From Lunularia cruciata (taxonomy: Eukaryota; Streptophyta; Marchantiopsida; Lunulariales; Lunulariaceae): a DNA stretch of 64,000 nt. A program made the position numbers and the translations under genes. Shown one piece after another: positions 45,193 to 57,701 of this stretch. Below the pieces are notes generated by a model, which was not told the origin of the DNA, searched no databases, and was given only the letters and a program-made list of their open reading frames with translations. The stretch's first letter is position 1; every line of letters starts with the position of its first letter. The stretch lies in contig OX419756.1 in assembly GCA_948567375.1 (NCBI GenBank), forward strand, positions 73,510,552 through 73,574,551. Direction: 5' to 3'.

Positions 45193-46762
45193 TTATTTCC
45201 TTGGAAGATTTCCTATAAGCAAGAGACTTCTTTTGATTTCATGAGGGCACTTTGACTCTAAATTGTTCTCCTTGAATCTGTGTTTGTATGACCTAGCTTT
45301 CCTTTTATATCCACTCAATTTCTTCTCAATTTCAACTTTCATCTTCTTTATCTCTAATCTAATGCGCTCAACTTCCATTTTCATCAATGTTTTCTCTCTT
45401 TTACTCATGTTAGTGGATTCTAGTTTAGCTAGTTGTAATGTCTCCCTAGATCCTATAGTATCTACTTTTAACATGGTAATTTTTGCTAAATCATGAGACA
45501 ATAATATAGTAGGTGACATCTGTGATACCTTACTTCTTGATATTCCACCTTTTCTCCTCTTTGGATCACGTTCTCCTTCTTGGTCAAGGAAAGTGTACTT
45601 AGATCCATCACTTGTAGAAGTCAAAGGAAGTGTTGTTACAAAAGGTGAGTCTTCTATTGGTGCAATAAATAGTGAATCATCCTTGGGTAACAAGATTCCA
45701 TTTTCCATGTAAACACTCAGTATACTTTCCACCCCTGGGATGATTGTGAGAAATTTGGAGCACAAGTTTGGGAGCACCACCTCTGGGAGAGATGGGAATT
45801 GAGAGCAATCCTTTGCACCTTCATGGACCTCTTCCATGCCAACCTTGCTTGAATTGGGATTTAAATCTCCCATACTTACCATAGCAAGTGGATTGATATT
45901 TGCTCTATTCATGAACATGGCTATTCATTCATAGCTATTTGATTCTAGTGAAATGCATGCACATTCCATTCAATTTATCTTCTATAGTTCTCCACCCTTT
46001 TCCATATTCTTTCTCTATAAGAAATCTTTCCATAGAATTTTTCTTAAGCTCTTGAGTTTGTTTGTATTTTCTCATGTACCTCAACCATTTCTTGTAAAGC
46101 CGGTTACTTGTCATAAAAGTAGGAAATCCTTGCTCTTCCTTGATAAAAAATGTTACCATGAAACTAAAAGTAGTCAGCTTTTGAATGGGCTTTTGGCAAT
46201 TCACACCATGAATCTGTGCAAAATCCTTGGGGTCCTCCAAATAATTTTGTATTGGTGTGTCACCATGCAAAACTATTCATCCTCTTTTGTTTTGCCGGGC
46301 ACGGAAGAAGTCATCTTCAATAGTTCTCTAAATTTCCCTAATGGTTGTTCAAGTTGTGAATCCAAACGTGAGTCTATAGGTCTTGGATTTGCATCCAAAT
46401 GTGAGCTTCTTGCACTACAAAAAGGTACTTGATCTCCCATTGCTAAATTTTTTTTACCCTTTTGGAGTAAAATACCTTGACCTCCAATCAATTTCTTGGT
46501 TGCCATGGAGTGGCATAGATCATTTTCCAAGAATGCCTCTATCCTTTGCTACACTAATCTATGGAAATGAACCACAACACCAATGCAAAACTACAAAACC
46601 ACCATTTAGTTGATTGACAAAAGGAGCATTTGCACTTAGGATGGTGAATTTGAGTTGAGAATTTGAATAGTTGAAAGCCAGCATTTTGGATCCGCCACAT
46701 TTTTTATAAATCAAGACCAACTTCCCCAACCACATGGCCATCCTCTCAAGAAACCATGTCAT
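45193..46762 (-). pseudogene. Unidentified coding region with C-terminal coiled coil
   Basis: The longest frame, 45918-45193, is open for 241 codons. It has an acidic N-terminal half, a basic patch (ERDPKRRKGG) that could be a nuclear localisation signal, and a long heptad-like helix (KMEVERIRLEIKKMKVEIEKK). Upstream on the same strand lie frames of 111, 85 and 67 codons, in two frames, the first containing FSFMVTFFIKEEQGFPTF. Together they suggest a protein of roughly 500 residues broken by stops and shifts. No known domain was recognised. Retroelement accessory protein or decayed host gene are both possible. Confidence 0.4.
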
Positions 46763-46954
46763 CTCTTATGATAATCATTTATTTCAACATAACATTCTTA
46801 CCTCTGTAACATAGTGCTTGATTTTTATAAATGAATGCAACTTGGATGAATTCCCCATTACGTAATTTACAGAGTGTTCATTTATTACCATCTCATCTCA
46901 CTATGGAGTTCACTAAAAATAGTTACAAATTTTGTTATTTATCTTGTTGACATC

Positions 46955-47335
46955 TATCAAATCTATTTTTGAAGCCCCAAATGAACCTCTTATAGTATCC
47001 CACATGGCCTAGGAAGGCTTGAAGTTCCCTCATATTCTTTGGAGCCTTGGAGACTTGGATCACTTTTACCTTCTTTGCATCTACTTCCACACCTTGTCTT
47101 TAAATTCAATAGCTAAGCAAGATACCCTCTATTATTACAAAGGAGCACTTCTTTGGGTGGAGGGACAGTCTTATCACTCAACATCACTCAAAGGTTTTCC
47201 AAGGAAAGGAGACATAGTCCTCCTTTTAGCCAAAAACACCAAAGTCATCAATGTAAATTTCCATGAACTCCCACATGTAATCCCTAAAGATGACTACCAT
47301 TATTTGGTAGAAAGCCATAGGTTTATTACATAGGT
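46955..47335 (-). pseudogene. Ty3/gypsy RT scrap
   Basis: The minus strand shows WEFMEIYIDDFGVFG (near 47245) with the YIDD site intact, then LHPKKCSFVIIEGILLS and MRELQAFLGHVGYYKRFIW (near 47020). Both flanks lack the rest of pol. The style is that of non-chromodomain plant gypsy elements and may match the relic at 27960-29640. Confidence 0.75.
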
Positions 47336-47339
47336 ATTT

Positions 47340-47708
47340 GGCTAAAAGAGAAAGTTCCACAATTGATTATGAATGTAGTCTTACCCCTATCTCCTTCTCA
47401 ATAGAAACTTGGTTATATCTTGAAAAGTATCAAGAATCTCCAAGCTCACACAAGAAAGAAAGAAAAAAGAGAGAGAAAGAGAGAGAGAGGGAGAGAGAGA
47501 GAATAGGTATATAATGCTCCGTAGTGTATGTACAGATCAGAGAACAATGTGATACACACATGGAAGGTAGGCCAAGAACCTAGTGTGCCACATAGGTGGT
47601 GGCTTTCTAAATGTCTCTAACAAGTATATGGAGTGGGAATGCAATGCTATACAAGTTCAGTCTAACTCTGAACTAGTTCATACCTATAGAGTGTTTGGAG
47701 TCTCAACA
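47340..47708 (-). repeat. Probable copia 3' LTR
   Basis: On the minus strand, sequence starting TGTTGAGACTCC at 47708 follows a purine-rich tract (CTTGTGGAGGAA) directly after the copia RNase H frame. A TATATA promoter-like word near 47510 and a (GA)n/(CT)n microsatellite at about 47456-47503 lie inside. The far end of the LTR is not fixed. Confidence 0.5.
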
Positions 47709-47749
47709 TTCCTCCACAAGCTCCTATCAATGCACTATACATAGAACTA

Positions 47750-48051
47750 ATCTTGAAACACATCATGTGTCTCTAGGCAAAGCCTTTGTAAGGATGTCAG
47801 CTACCTGCTCATATATACCTAGAAATATGAGATCTATCTCACCTACTAGTACATTCTCCCTAATAAAGTGATCTTACACCTCAATGTGTTTCATCCTAAC
47901 ATGAAATATAAGATAATTAGCAAGTCTAATACTTCTCTTGTTATTTGCATAGATAACAATTGCACCAAAGACATAGATTCCAAATGTTAGCAAGTAACCT
48001 TGGAAGCCAAATTGCCTCACATGCAATGTTGGTTGCACCTTTATACTCTGC
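47750..48051 (-). pseudogene. Ty1/copia RNase H end (split element)
   Basis: From 48051 leftward the strand reads AEYKGATNIACEAIWL, then after a shift NNKRSIRLANYLIFHVRMKH and YEQVADILTKALPRDT, the classic copia RNase H tail. At 48051 it is cut by element C; the RT part of a copia element resumes at 62252. About 150 residues between RT and RNase H are missing, so it was already deleted before C inserted. Confidence 0.82.
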
Positions 48052-48559
48052 TATAATACCAAGAGCTAGCCATATGATCTAAATGTGAAATTTGATTTGG
48101 TAACATCTAGAATGATGTTATATATGATGGTCAAAATAGATAAGATAGAAGTATCACCAAAAGAGTATTTCTACTAATAGGGCAGAAACCAAAATAGACT
48201 TGAGAACCTTAGAACCAATAGCTAGACATATGATTTAAAGGTGAGAATTGGTTTGGTAACATCTGAAAGGATATTATACATGATGGACTAAACAGATCAA
48301 AAAGAAGTATCACCAAAAGGGGACCTCTACTGATAGAGTAGGAACTGAAATATGCCTGAAATATTTGAAGGCAATTTAGGAGGCCTAAACGGATGAAGCT
48401 TGCTGACATGTCACCTATTTGTGTACCTAATCCTATGGTGGAGCTTCCTTGGAGGAGATCCTCTTTGTCTATGTAATAAAGAGAAGGTGCTCTTTTGGGG
48501 CACTGAATGTTGAGTGTGTAATGTGTGTTTCTCTCTTCTCTTGTCCTTGGAGTATTATA
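48052..48559 (+). repeat. C 5' LTR, internally deleted
   Basis: This 508-bp LTR runs from TATAATACC to GTATTATA. Compared with the 3' LTR it lacks about 230 bp between CTAAACGGATGAA and GCTTGCTGACATG. Primer site TGGTATCAAAGTG starts at 48561. Confidence 0.86.
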
Positions 48560-48700
48560 ATGGTATCAAAGTGAGTGTCTTAGTCCAAGAGAGTGGATCA
48601 CCCCTCTTGGAAGAGCAAAAACTACTAAAAAATTGAGTAATTTGAGGTGGAGAACATAGAGTAGCTGCTAGACTTAAGAAGGACTTTAGAGAGCGGACGG

Positions 48701-49075
48701 GATGGATGCACCGGGAGGACAATTTCCTGCACCTAGGTTTCCATTCCCAAATCCATTCCACATCAAGGTTATGTACATCTAGTGTGAGCAAATGAGGGTA
48801 TTGCTAGTTTATCACTTCGGCACAGAATTCATGGACAGGGTGATGAGCTCACCAAACCCGATGATTCTACATGTGATATATAGTAGAGAGTGGGATTTGA
48901 CAATCTACATCCTGTTATGGTAATATGGATATGAATGTCCCAAATCCTCTCCCTTTCAGCACTCAAGTAGAAATCCGTTATGTAGTGAAACCAAAAGTGA
49001 TGTTTAGAGATTTTGTGGTTAGGAATTTTGGTGAGGAGTATTATCAACAAGGGATAGCTTCTGAAACCCAATGGT
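48701..49075 (+). pseudogene. Conserved pre-gag ORF of family B (copy C)
   Basis: It begins MDAPGGQFPAPRFPFPNPFH and, after frame changes, contains VPNPLPFSTQVEIRYVV and FRDFVVRNFGEEYYQQG. The same blocks are present in B1 and D. Its function is unknown. Confidence 0.5.
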
Positions 49076-49160
49076 AGTTTTGATAGTTTGTGTGCCTTCC
49101 AAAGTGATCATATTGACTCTATATTGAAGTACACATTAGCAATTGAGTGTTGCAGGAACC

Positions 49161-50340
49161 ATGGATCCGCAATTGCAAGGGCTGGTGCAAGGAATGCAAG
49201 GGATGTTGAATGAATTTCAAGAGATTAAGATGACCATGGAGACATTACAAAGTCAAGTGCAGGGTCCTCAAGAACGATCAAGCCATGCAAGAAGAAGAGC
49301 CGTCTCAAAACCTAGTACCGGTGATTGAAGTACTTGGAGAGGCACCCATGCCTATGAACCCTATCAAAGAAGAAGTCACATTGCTACTCCGGATGAAGAA
49401 GACCTGCAACATTGAGCCTTACAAGGGGCAGCGTATGATGGGAGTTTGGAAGATTTGATCTCAAGAATGAATTGATATTTCCAATTGTTCTCAATAGAGA
49501 TCAAGGAGCATGCTATATGTGTGTTTGCATGTGGGTACTTGACCAATAAAGCACTCACATGGTATGATGCTTAGGAATGATCCCTGTTTACAGAGAGAAG
49601 GGAGGTCACATGGACAACAATGCAAGAAGGATTGCTAAAAAATTTCTAATTGGTGGATTTTGTGCAGATGGCTTGAACCCGACTATGGGGATTGAGATAG
49701 AAGAATAGTGTACAAGAGTACGTGGAGGTATTTCTGGACCTACAAGTTGCAATTACCGACATGAGTCCAGCAAAGGCTCTCGACAATTTCAAATGAGGGT
49801 TGAAAGAGTGGATTTGCCAAGAAGTCATGGTGCAAAATCCTCGCATGGTATTTGAAGCCATTGCTTGTGCGCAAAGAATAGTAGGAGCATTAGGTGGAAG
49901 TGAAGGAGTAGTCCCATCTCAACATTATTGGGGAGAAATGCCACACATGGGTGGACCGGTATCAATGGAATTGGGCAACCTTCAATTCCAAGATCAAGGA
50001 GCATAACCGCTTCAAGGGGAGCATGGACGGGTAGAAGAATGAAGAGATGGAGTCCCACAAGAAGAAGAGACTCAAGGAGAACAATGCTGTTGTTACAATT
50101 GTGGCCGTATTGGGCACATATCTACCAACTGTTGCACTTGTTTCCCTAGAGGCCCTTGGCCTTCTTACATGCAATCTTTGAACAACATGGAGAGGTACAT
50201 TGAAGAGGAGGAGGTGGAAATCACTTCGGAAAACAAAGATCACCAATAAATGTACCTCACGGCCTTATTGGCTCAATAAGGAAGCAAAGAAGCAAGGGAA
50301 GGAAGAAGACTAATGCGCAAAGATCCCAAAAGGCAACCTC
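49161..50340 (+). pseudogene. C gag
   Basis: It starts MDPQLQGLVQGMQGMLNEF with a helical N-terminus. Degenerate capsid-like frames follow (FQMRVERVDLPR-like segment near 49790). A zinc knuckle CYNCGRIGHISTNC (Cys-x2-Cys-x4-His-x4-Cys) is at about 50090-50135. Several stops and shifts break it. Confidence 0.7.
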
Positions 50341-51059
50341 ATAGTTGATTGTTGTGAATGGAATCCTAGAAGGTAATCAAGTGATAGTATTAATAGATCC
50401 GGGAGCAATAGAGAATTTCTTGTCTCGCTCTATTGCAATAAGATTAAGAATGGATCTAAAGAGAGATGGGAGTGAAGAAGTAGAGTTACCCAATGTGCCA
50501 AATAGAGAGGATTGAATCATTACCTAGACGGGTAACATTCTCTGTAGGAGAATATCAAGAAGTACTTGAGTGGCAAGTGATACAATTAGCTTGTTATGAT
50601 GCAATTTTAGGCATGCCATGGATGGAACATTACAACCCTATGGTAGATTGGAGGAAGAAAGTAGTGAGAACCCACCAATGGTCAATCATTGGGGTTAAAG
50701 AAAAATCACACAGACAGAAACTACCTCTATATGTCATAGGGACGACAACTATCTATAAGACCAATAGATATTTCATGGGTCTAATAAGAGAAGTCCAGAG
50801 TGCACAACTTGATGAACAAATTATTGAGAAATTGAAGGATGTAATAGATGAGTTTCAAGATGTCTTTCTCGATGATCTACCTATAAGATTACCACCAAAA
50901 AGGCGAGTAGATCACAAAATTGAGACACTCCCAAGGAAGACACCTCCTTGTAAGGCCCCATATCGCCTATCACCTCATGAGTTGGAGGAGTGTAAGACTC
51001 AAATTGAGGAGATGCTATAGAAAGGGTTCATTTAACCTAGCGTTTCACCATATGGGGCC
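50341..51059 (+). pseudogene. C protease and N-terminal RT
   Basis: The protease site reads VLIDPGAIENFL (near 50385), with Pro in place of Ser/Thr. The frame from 50493 contains YDAILGMPWMEHYNPMVDW, the linker, and EFQDVFLDDLP, then YRLSPHELEECKTQIEEML. Two stops follow (near 51018 and 51033), and the RT stops at PYGA, where A3 is inserted. Confidence 0.82.
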
Positions 51060-51749
51060 TGTGAGCCGGCCTGTCTCTCACTCAGGATGAACCTCTGATG
51101 GCTATTATGGTAGCACACCATGGACTAAGAAGGCAAGGAACCCGAACTCCATCATACTGCTCCAAGCCTAACACTCCAAGACTCAAGACATTGCTCACTA
51201 GAGAACTCAATGAGAGAGATAGTTGCAAATGAAAGGATGATGAGTACCTCCTCACCCCTTGTTTATATACTTGTGAAATAGTTACGTACCAAAGTTACTA
51301 ATTACCATAGTAACTCAAGTTACTAGACTAAAAGTCAAGTAAAGTCAAAAAGTAGAAAGGAATATCCATTCACATGGGCATATTCCCCTAAGCATGTGGT
51401 CTTATCTTGACCCAACCACTAAGTCAAGGATTCCTTCACATGGGCTATCCTTGGACTAAAGAAGAATCCAAAACAAAAAGGCTTGCGGGCCCAAGAGTTC
51501 TCAACTCTTTCCTCAAAGTCAAACACCTAGGAATAATACCAAGTCAACACACTAAAATCCAAAATAGTGGTGCTCATCTTTTCTACTTCCTCTAAAGTAA
51601 GGTCCCATCTATCTTAGCTATGACTAACTTTAGCTAACCATGACTAATATAGAACCATCCTTTATCTCTATATAAATAATATCTCTTAAGTACTTGTAAT
51701 ACCAAGCTAAATATCACAATACCACACACATGCACAAATGGGTGTTACA
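51060..51749 (-). repeat. A3 3' LTR and polypurine tract
   Basis: In plus orientation it runs from TGTGAGCC to GGTGTTACA. The polypurine tract AGTCCGGGGGTAAA (minus) occupies 51763-51750, directly before the LTR on the element's strand. Confidence 0.93.
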
Positions 51750-51761
51750 TTTACCCCCGGA

Positions 51762-53414
51762 CTAAGTTTTCACTTTGTCCTCAAAGTGAAGGTCTCTCAA
51801 CCTTCTATGGTACATCTTCAACTTATCATGGTTAATCCTATCAAAGTGTCTTCCTCCCAACTCCTTGAGATCATAGGTGTAATTGCACCACACCTTCTCT
51901 ACTATGAAAGGTCCAAAGTACTTAGGCAAAAACTTCTTTTGCACTCTCTTGAATCGAATGGAATCAAACAACATTACACAATCACCTTCTTTGAAAGGCT
52001 CCACCTTCTTCTTGCCTTGCCTCTTGTCATAGCTCTCCTTTTGTTTCCTTTGGGCTTGCTCCACTCGAACCATAGCAATTGCTCTTGCCTCTTCCAACTC
52101 CATGAGTTGATCCTTCCTTGACTTCTCTGCATCACTTCCTTGTGCTTTCTTCAATCTCCTATGAATGCTTTGGAAGGTAGGAAGATCAAAGTGAATAGGT
52201 AAGGTAGACTCAATACCATACACCAATTGAAATGGAGAATATCCGGTGGAAGTTTTCATGGTTGTCCTATACTCCCACAAAACTGCATGAATCCTCTTGT
52301 CCCAATGATGTTTAGCCCTCTCCATTTCTGCATCTTTGGCCAACATCATGCACAAGGTCTGATTGGTTCTCTCTGCCAAGCCATTGGAATTTGGCTTATA
52401 GGATGTAGTTACTCTATGTGTGATAGAGAAATGTCGTAGCATGGCTGTAGTAATGCTTCCTATAAACTCTCCTCCTCTATCAGAAACCAACTCCAAAGGG
52501 CATCCAAACCTAGTGATAATGAGTTCATAAAGAAATCTACCCACTTCATCTTCATTCTTGTCCCTCAATGGTCTAGCCTCAACCCACTTAGTAAGGTTAT
52601 CAGTAACTACCACAATGTACCAATTGTTCCTTGGGGTTCTATTGAGAGGATCTACAAAATCAATTCCCCACTTCTCAAAAGGTCCTAGCAATGGAATTGA
52701 TCTAAGTGGTGGAAAGGATGTAGACTTTCTAGCAAAAGCTTGACAAACATGACAAGTTTTGCAATAATCAAGACAATCCTTGAAAATCCCTCTCCAATGG
52801 TAACCTGCATCTAGAATCTTGAAAGCAGTCACCTTTCCTGCAAAGTGTCCTCCACATACTAAACCTTCATGAAACTCCTTTATGAGTAGGATAGACTCTT
52901 CCTTACCCACTGCTCTTCGAAGTAGACCATCTGCTCCTTGGTGAAAAAGAATATCCTCCACCATTGTGTAAGGTCTAGATCTTGCTGCAAGGGCCTTCCT
53001 CTCCCTAGCATGCATCCCTTCTGGATAGTTACCTTTTGTCACAAAATCCACAATCTCCTTGTACTCCATTCGAACCTCTTGAGTGACTGAGATTGTCATG
53101 AGCTCCTCATCCGGGAAGGAATCATCCATTGGCTCATCTCCATCATGATCATATGCTCTAGATAATAAATCAGCATTTGCATGTTTCTTTCCTGGCCTAT
53201 CTTCAATGGTGTAGTCATACTCAGACAAGAGTATCATCCACCTTGCTAGTCTCCCTTCAACATTAGGCTTGTTGAAGATGTACTTCAAAGCCTTGTGATC
53301 CGTGACAATGGTGGCTTTCCCTCCAATCAAGTAGTGTCTAAACTTCTTGAGACCAAAGATCACTGCCAACCCTTCTCTCTCCGTGACAGAGTAGTTTTTC
53401 TCTACTGAAACCAT
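51762..53414 (-). pseudogene. A3 RNase H end and integrase
   Basis: This open frame of 550 codons starts within RNase H (EGLAVIFGLKKFRHYLIGGK; DHKALKYIF). It then has the integrase zinc-binding region (Cys-Lys-Thr-Cys-His-Val-Cys near residue 213) and the catalytic core, with WGIDFVDPLN, ELVSDRGGEF and NSNGLAERTNQ giving D, D and E. A basic C-terminus includes KFLPKYFGPFIVEK. There is no chromodomain. The integrase itself looks intact, but it is out of frame with the upstream polyprotein because of a one-base loss near 53518. Confidence 0.9.
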
Positions 53415-53485
53415 CTGCCTACTAGCATAAGCTATTGGATGATCATGCCCATCTTGGTCTAATTGACTAAGAGTGCATCCTATAG

Positions 53486-56400
53486 CTACATTAGAAGCAT
53501 CAGTGTAGAGGATAAAGGCTTACTCCAATCAGGTTTAGCAAGAATTGGAGCTACAACAAGGGATTGGTTGAGCTCCTCAAAAGCTTTGAGAGCCTCCTTG
53601 TCCTCCAAAATCACCATGTAATCTACACCCTTCTTCATGTAGATGGTCAATGCATAAGCCTTGTTGGAAAATGAGAAGATGAACCTCCTATAGTATCCAA
53701 CGATCCCCAAGAATTGGCATAACTTTGTCAAGCTTGAAGGGAATGGAAGGTCTGATTTTTTCCTCACCTTCTCAGGATCAACTGCTATTCCATCCTTGGA
53801 GATGATGTGCCCCAAAAGTAGACCTTCTTCACATCCAAAAATGCACTTCTCTAGGTTGAGTGATGCATTTGCCTCATCAAAGCATTGCAAGACTTTGATT
53901 AGGTGTTCAAAGTGCTCCTCCTTGCTCCCATAGACACAAAAGTTATCAATGAAGTCACTCACAAATTTCCCAATGAAAGGTTCAAATCCTTGTTCATGAA
54001 CCGTTGGAATGTGGCTGGAGCATTGCAAAGCCCAAAAGGCACGACCTTGAAAGCATAAGTTCCCCAAGGTGTGGTGAACGTGGTGAGTTGTTGATGCTTC
54101 TGGTGCAATCTTGATTTGGTTGTATCCACTATAACCATCTCCAAAACTGTACCTCTCATGACCTGCAACCTCCTCCAAGATCTCATCAATGAATGGAAAT
54201 GTGTTGTAGTCCTTCTTGGTAACAACATTGAGCTTCTTGTAATCCACACATACCCAAAGCTTGCCATTCTTTTTCTTCACAATGACAATTGGAGACACCC
54301 ATTCTGAATTCTCCACCTCAAAGATAAATCCAGACTCCTTGAGCTTATCAATCTCCTCCTTCACAACCAAAGATATTGGTGGGCTAATGCGATGTTGCTT
54401 TTGGCGGATTGGTCTTGCATGTGACTCCACCTCTATCTTGTGCTCCTCCAAGGTGACTTCCTTCAAATCCTTGTAACTAAAAGCAAACACATGGATGAAC
54501 TTGCGGAAAATCTCCTCAAATCTCACCTTCTCCTCCTTGGTAACATTTGGGCCATACTTGAGGGTAGCTAACCTTCTCTCTACCTCCTCAAGTGTCAATG
54601 GTGATTTGTCTGGGTCCCTCAAAACCTCTGGCTTAGGTGCAAAATCCATAGCACACAAGGGATACACATCTGAATCAGATTCAGATTCATCCTCCTCCGT
54701 GGAAGTCTCCTCTTCCATGCTTGTGTCCACACTTGAAGCTCCTTCTTCAGAATCTGATTCCCAATAATCAAAAGATGGGGTATCTGAATGTGAAGTGTTG
54801 GTGGTGTTAGACACAAGAACAGTGACTCTATGGTTTGATGGCCCAATCCTCAAGTACCCTTTGTGCCATCGATCAATTGTGCGTGTTGCTCTCAACCATG
54901 GCCTCCCAAGAAGTAAGTCATAGCTTGAATCCTTCAAGACTTGGAAAGTCATGAGATTTTGAACTCCCATAACTAAAACTACCACCTTATCCATCACCCC
55001 TACTGGTCGAACTTGTTGCTTGTTTGCCATGCTCACCACAAATGTTGAAGGTCTTGAGGGTATCATACTCAACTTCTTCATCAACCTTTCTGATATGGCA
55101 TTCACTGCTGATCCTCCATCAACCAATGCATCCTTGATGTTGTGACCATTCACTCTCACATCAATCTTGGAGGCATATTCACAAGTCTCCCATGGTGCTG
55201 GCTTGGCATCCACCACCCCCATTGATACTGGAACTTTTGCCTTCTTCTTCTTCTCACTCCTTGTAGAACTCAAACCACCTCTAAGCTCCTTTCTCAAGGT
55301 AGGGTTCAAAGCAATTAATTGGCCCACTGTGATGTTAGCCTTGTGACTACCAACATCCTCCAACACATTATAGTTCCATTGTTGCTTTGAGATCAAGAAG
55401 TCATCCATCCCCAACTTCTTCCTTGGAGTCTTTGTTGTTGATGGTGTTGAGGTGCGAGTGCTCCTAGTAGACATAAGAGTATCCTTGCTTGAAGTAAATC
55501 CTTGAGAAGAGTGAACATCCTCTGCAAAACAAGCTCTCTTCTTCTCTTGTGCCAAAAGCTCCAAATTAAGATCCTTGGAGTTTGAGCACTCTCCCTTCTC
55601 ATACTTGCTCTCAACCACATCTATGGATGCTATCTCCTTACCTTTGTTGGGATTAGGAGCCACTTTGGCTTCACTACCTCCCTCTTTCCCTCTATTGGCT
55701 CCCTCATAACCCCTTCCTCCATGGTAAATGGAATTTGGGCAATTCCTTTGGATATGGCCTCTTCCTCCACAACCAAAACAATTTCTATCATTGAAATTGT
55801 TGGCTGGTTGGCATCCTCTATATGGATAGTTTCCATAACTCCTAGGCCCTCTCCCTACATTCTGAACCACCTCTCTCTTCTCCCATAGTTGCACCACATT
55901 GATCTTGAGATCCGCAAGTTGTTCTGTGATGGTTTGGAGTGGATCTTTTGTTGGAGGTGCAAGAACTAGAGCAACTACTACTTGTGGTGCAACCCTTGTC
56001 ACCAAAGTATCAGAAGTTCCACCATACTTGTAGCCTTGAGGAGGATGCACAACCTCCTTCACCACCAAATCACTCTCATCTCCTTCCAAACTCTCCTCCA
56101 TACGAATTGCGATCTTGATAGCTTCAACCTTGGAAGAAGGTTTCTCATATCTCACCTTGCTTCTAATTTGTGGTCTCAATCCTCCCACAAAATTCTTGGT
56201 GAGCATGGCCCCTATGCCAATCATTGTAGTCTCCACATCATCCCCACCCTTCCTCAACACTATGCGAAATCTGGACTCTAACTTTTCCACTCTTTCCACA
56301 TAGACTCTCACTTTCTCTCCATCTCCTTGCTTGAGAAATGTAACCTCACTCATCAATCTCTCATAACTCTCATCAGGAAGAAAGTTCTCAATGAGTGCTG

Positions 56401-56623
56401 AAGTCAAAGTCTCCCAAGACTCCTCTTCCCCCTCTCTCCTCTCTCTCTTTTGGTATTCTGACTCATACCATGTAAGTGTTGCATCCTCAAAGAAATCTGG
56501 TAATAATGAGGCCCACTCATTCTTCCTCCTCTCATTGTTTCCTATGCAAGCTCTCTTGAAGTCTCTCACAAAGGCCTCCACATCTTCTCCATCCTTGCCA
56601 AAGAAAACCGGAAGTTTCCCCAT
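53486..56623 (-). pseudogene. A3 gag-protease-RT
   Basis: This is a 1045-codon frame with gag (residues 1-150), CCHC knuckle near 282, protease VDGGSAVN near 502, acidic linker, and RT from about 738. Between about 54120 and 53980 the RT is read in a wrong frame: the expected TFTTPWGTYAFKVVPFGL appears in another frame, so two opposite indels bracket it. The active site at 53953-53942 reads FIDN instead of FIDD. Near 53518 a one-base loss throws the RNase H part out of frame. Compared with A1, gag has no stop. Confidence 0.9.
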
Positions 56624-56858
56624 CTTAACCCCTCACTATCTTTCTTTTCTCTCAATTTTTTTTTTCTCTTTTCTTTTCTCTCACTCTATTACTAATAGAG
56701 TATATACATGACTAACACCATCTGAGAATAATCCACTATAGGGAACACAAAAGGTTCAGGTTACTCCAAGATTTCTATAGCAACATCAAATCCTAGAGTG
56801 CATATTAATCTAACTCTCATGGATAGTTTATCCATAAGTTGAAAGATTATCTCCATCA

Positions 56859-57332
56859 CTAATCTTGAGAACTAGCCGATGAAGGTGGTAGTATTTCTGT
56901 AGCTGTACTAAGACTCTCTCCAAGACCCTTCACCAAAGTTTCCAAAAGTGCATTTTCTCCACTACACTCATGTCCTTTTGGAAGTCCTTCAACTCCACAA
57001 ACCTCACACAACTCCTTGGTCTTAGATCTTCTCCCTCCCAATCTTGGTGAAGAAGGTCCAACATGTAAACCCAAGTCAAGTAAGCCTCTCCTTTCCCTCA
57101 ACCTCTTGCTCTCAAAGGTCAATGGACATGAACTTGCCTTATGTCCCTTCTCTCCACATAGAAAGCACTTAGACTCACTCTTTCCTCCAAGTGGTGTAGG
57201 TTTTTGGATCCTCTCAATACTCTCTTCAAATTCTATTGTAAACTCTCTTTTCCTTAAATCAACCCCTAAAATCACCTCAAACCCTTGGGGAACCTTGCAT
57301 AGTCTCAATTTCCACTCTTGATGACCCTCCAT
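56859..57332 (-). CDS. Accessory zinc-knuckle ORF upstream of gag (A3)
   Basis: This 157-codon counterpart of the ORF at 17158-17631 keeps both Cys/His clusters (CFLCGEKGHKASSC and CEVCGVEGLPKGHEC) and is open throughout. Changes between copies are mostly single residues. It starts 709 bases upstream of the gag ATG on the element's strand. Its function is unknown. Confidence 0.6.
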   Translation of the reverse strand: MEGHQEWKLRLCKVPQGFEVILGVDLRKREFTIEFEESIERIQKPTPLGGKSESKCFLCGEKGHKASSCPLTFESKRLRERRGLLDLGLHVGPSSPRLGGRRSKTKELCEVCGVEGLPKGHECSGENALLETLVKGLGESLSTATEILPPSSASSQD

Positions 57333-57701
57333 GTTCCCAAGATGAATCTAAACACTCAAACATGCTTTTTGTTGATCTCAAACTTCTCATGCATGAGATC
57401 TCCACTCTGCAGAATTGACCCTTCCTCACAATGTCACTCAAATCTCCCAACCAATATGTCACAGTCCTCTGAAATTTTGCACACTTGATAACAACTCCAG
57501 GGCGTCCCTCCCTGCAAAATTTCAGATCTTTTCATTGAGCCATTTGGCCTAGACACCTTCCCATTTAGCACCCATATTTCAGATTTGGTCTGAAAACCCC
57601 CCCTCACTTCAAAAACTCATTTCTCTCTGCGCAAAAACGATCTCTCTCTAATTTTTGTGGCAGCAGGTAGGATATAATGCACTTAATTTTCTTGAAAATT
57701 T

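Noticed and set aside
47019-47333. 104-codon plus-strand frame
   Set aside because: The opposite strand encodes a recognisable gypsy RT segment with YIDD, so this frame is its shadow.
47456-47503. GA-rich run as a possible functional satellite
   Set aside because: It is a simple microsatellite within the probable copia LTR.
51407-51595. Frames of about 62 codons beginning MTQPLSQGF, repeated in several places
   Set aside because: They lie wholly inside family-A LTRs and recur because the LTR recurs. There is no sign they are genes.
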